Shown here: piece after piece, positions 6,630 to 6,770 of the stretch
How the letters are laid out: every line of letters starts with the position of its first letter
How positions within the stretch are numbered: position 1 is the first letter of the stretch
Origin: Gemmatimonadota bacterium
GTDB lineage: Bacteria > Gemmatimonadota > Gemmatimonadetes > Longimicrobiales > Gaopeijiaceae
Direction: 5' to 3'
Length of the DNA stretch: 6,770 nt
NCBI GenBank assembly: GCA_018678395.1
Contig: JAHHMJ010000385.1
Span: 1-6,770 of the forward strand
Notes under the pieces: generated by a model
What the model was told of the DNA's origin: nothing
Databases searched by the model: none
Seen by the model: only the letters and a program-made list of their open reading frames with translations
Position numbers and translations under genes: made by a program

Positions 6630-6770
6630 CCGTCACCTGCGTGATTCCCGTCTACAACGGCGCCCGCTACCTCGGCGAGGCACTCGACAGCGTACTGGAC
6701 CAGGGCGTGGACGGGCTGGAAGTCGTCGTGGTCGACGCCGGGTCGACCGACGACACGCCCTCGGTACTCG
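6626..6770 (+). CDS. Family-2 glycosyltransferase, N-terminal 48 codons (continues beyond right edge)
   Basis: A GTG start overlaps the preceding TGA (GTGA). The visible protein starts MTVTCVIPVYNGARYLGEAL and continues through VVVVDAGSTDDT. This is the first beta-alpha-beta unit of a GT2 domain and closely resembles the N-termini of both domains of the preceding protein (CIIPVYDG, CIVPVFNG), so it is a third module of the same array. The usual DDGS is DAGS here. The first Asp is kept, and DGGS/DAGS variants occur in active GT2 enzymes, so this alone does not mean loss of activity. There is only a weak GAGAG (6613-6617) upstream, so expression probably depends on coupling to the preceding gene. 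The donor, the acceptor and the length of the protein cannot be seen. Confidence 0.85.
   Translation, partial: MTVTCVIPVYNGARYLGEALDSVLDQGVDGLEVVVVDAGSTDDTPSVL

Noticed and set aside
6743..6760. DAGS in place of DDGS as evidence that the last GT2 is inactive
   Set aside because: The first Asp is kept and variants such as DGGS are common in active GT2 enzymes; the rest of the gene is not visible.
1..6770. tRNA, rRNA, CRISPR array, insertion sequence or attachment site
   Set aside because: The window is almost fully coding. I saw no regularly spaced short repeats, transposase motifs, terminal inverted repeats or tRNA-like folds.

Overview
The window comes from a very GC-rich bacterial chromosome. 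G or C dominates third codon positions in every real gene, and long open frames therefore appear on the opposite strand. No taxonomic marker is decisive. The UvrA and the peptide-tailoring gene set would fit a high-GC Gram-negative lineage such as Gemmatimonadota, Acidobacteriota or Myxococcota, but this is a weak inference.

Layout: (1) Positions 1-2241, minus strand: the first 747 codons of uvrA, the damage-recognition ATPase of nucleotide excision repair; the C-terminal end lies beyond the left edge. (2) Positions 2242-2369: a short divergent intergenic region with a 6-bp-arm inverted repeat overlapping a possible weak sigma70-type promoter that points right. (3) Positions 2370-6770, plus strand: a tightly packed operon of five genes. 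In order they encode an NTP_transf_5-type nucleotidyltransferase, a PqqD-like protein (RiPP recognition element fold), an HPr-kinase-like ATPase, a protein with two fused family-2 glycosyltransferase (GT2) domains, and the start of a further GT2 that runs off the right edge. Every junction in the operon is a 4-base start/stop overlap (ATGA three times, GTGA once), so the genes are very probably translationally coupled and work in one pathway.

How the genes may work together: nucleotidyltransferase + PqqD-like + HprK-like kinase is a set known from lasso-peptide tailoring clusters (paeninodin and pseudomycoidin type) and from 'HPr-rel-A' peptide-modification loci. The likely theme is recognition of a peptide or protein substrate by the PqqD-like subunit, phosphorylation by the kinase, and addition of nucleotidyl or sugar groups by the nucleotidyltransferase and the GT2 modules. 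No precursor peptide, asparagine-synthetase-like cyclase or transglutaminase-like peptidase is visible here, so the class of product is unproven; such genes would be expected to the right.

The most unusual points are a leader-peptide-like Y-x2-P-x-L motif in the C-terminal tail of the PqqD-like protein, and the tandem GT2 array. The first GT2 domain of the array has lost the acidic pair kept by the second.
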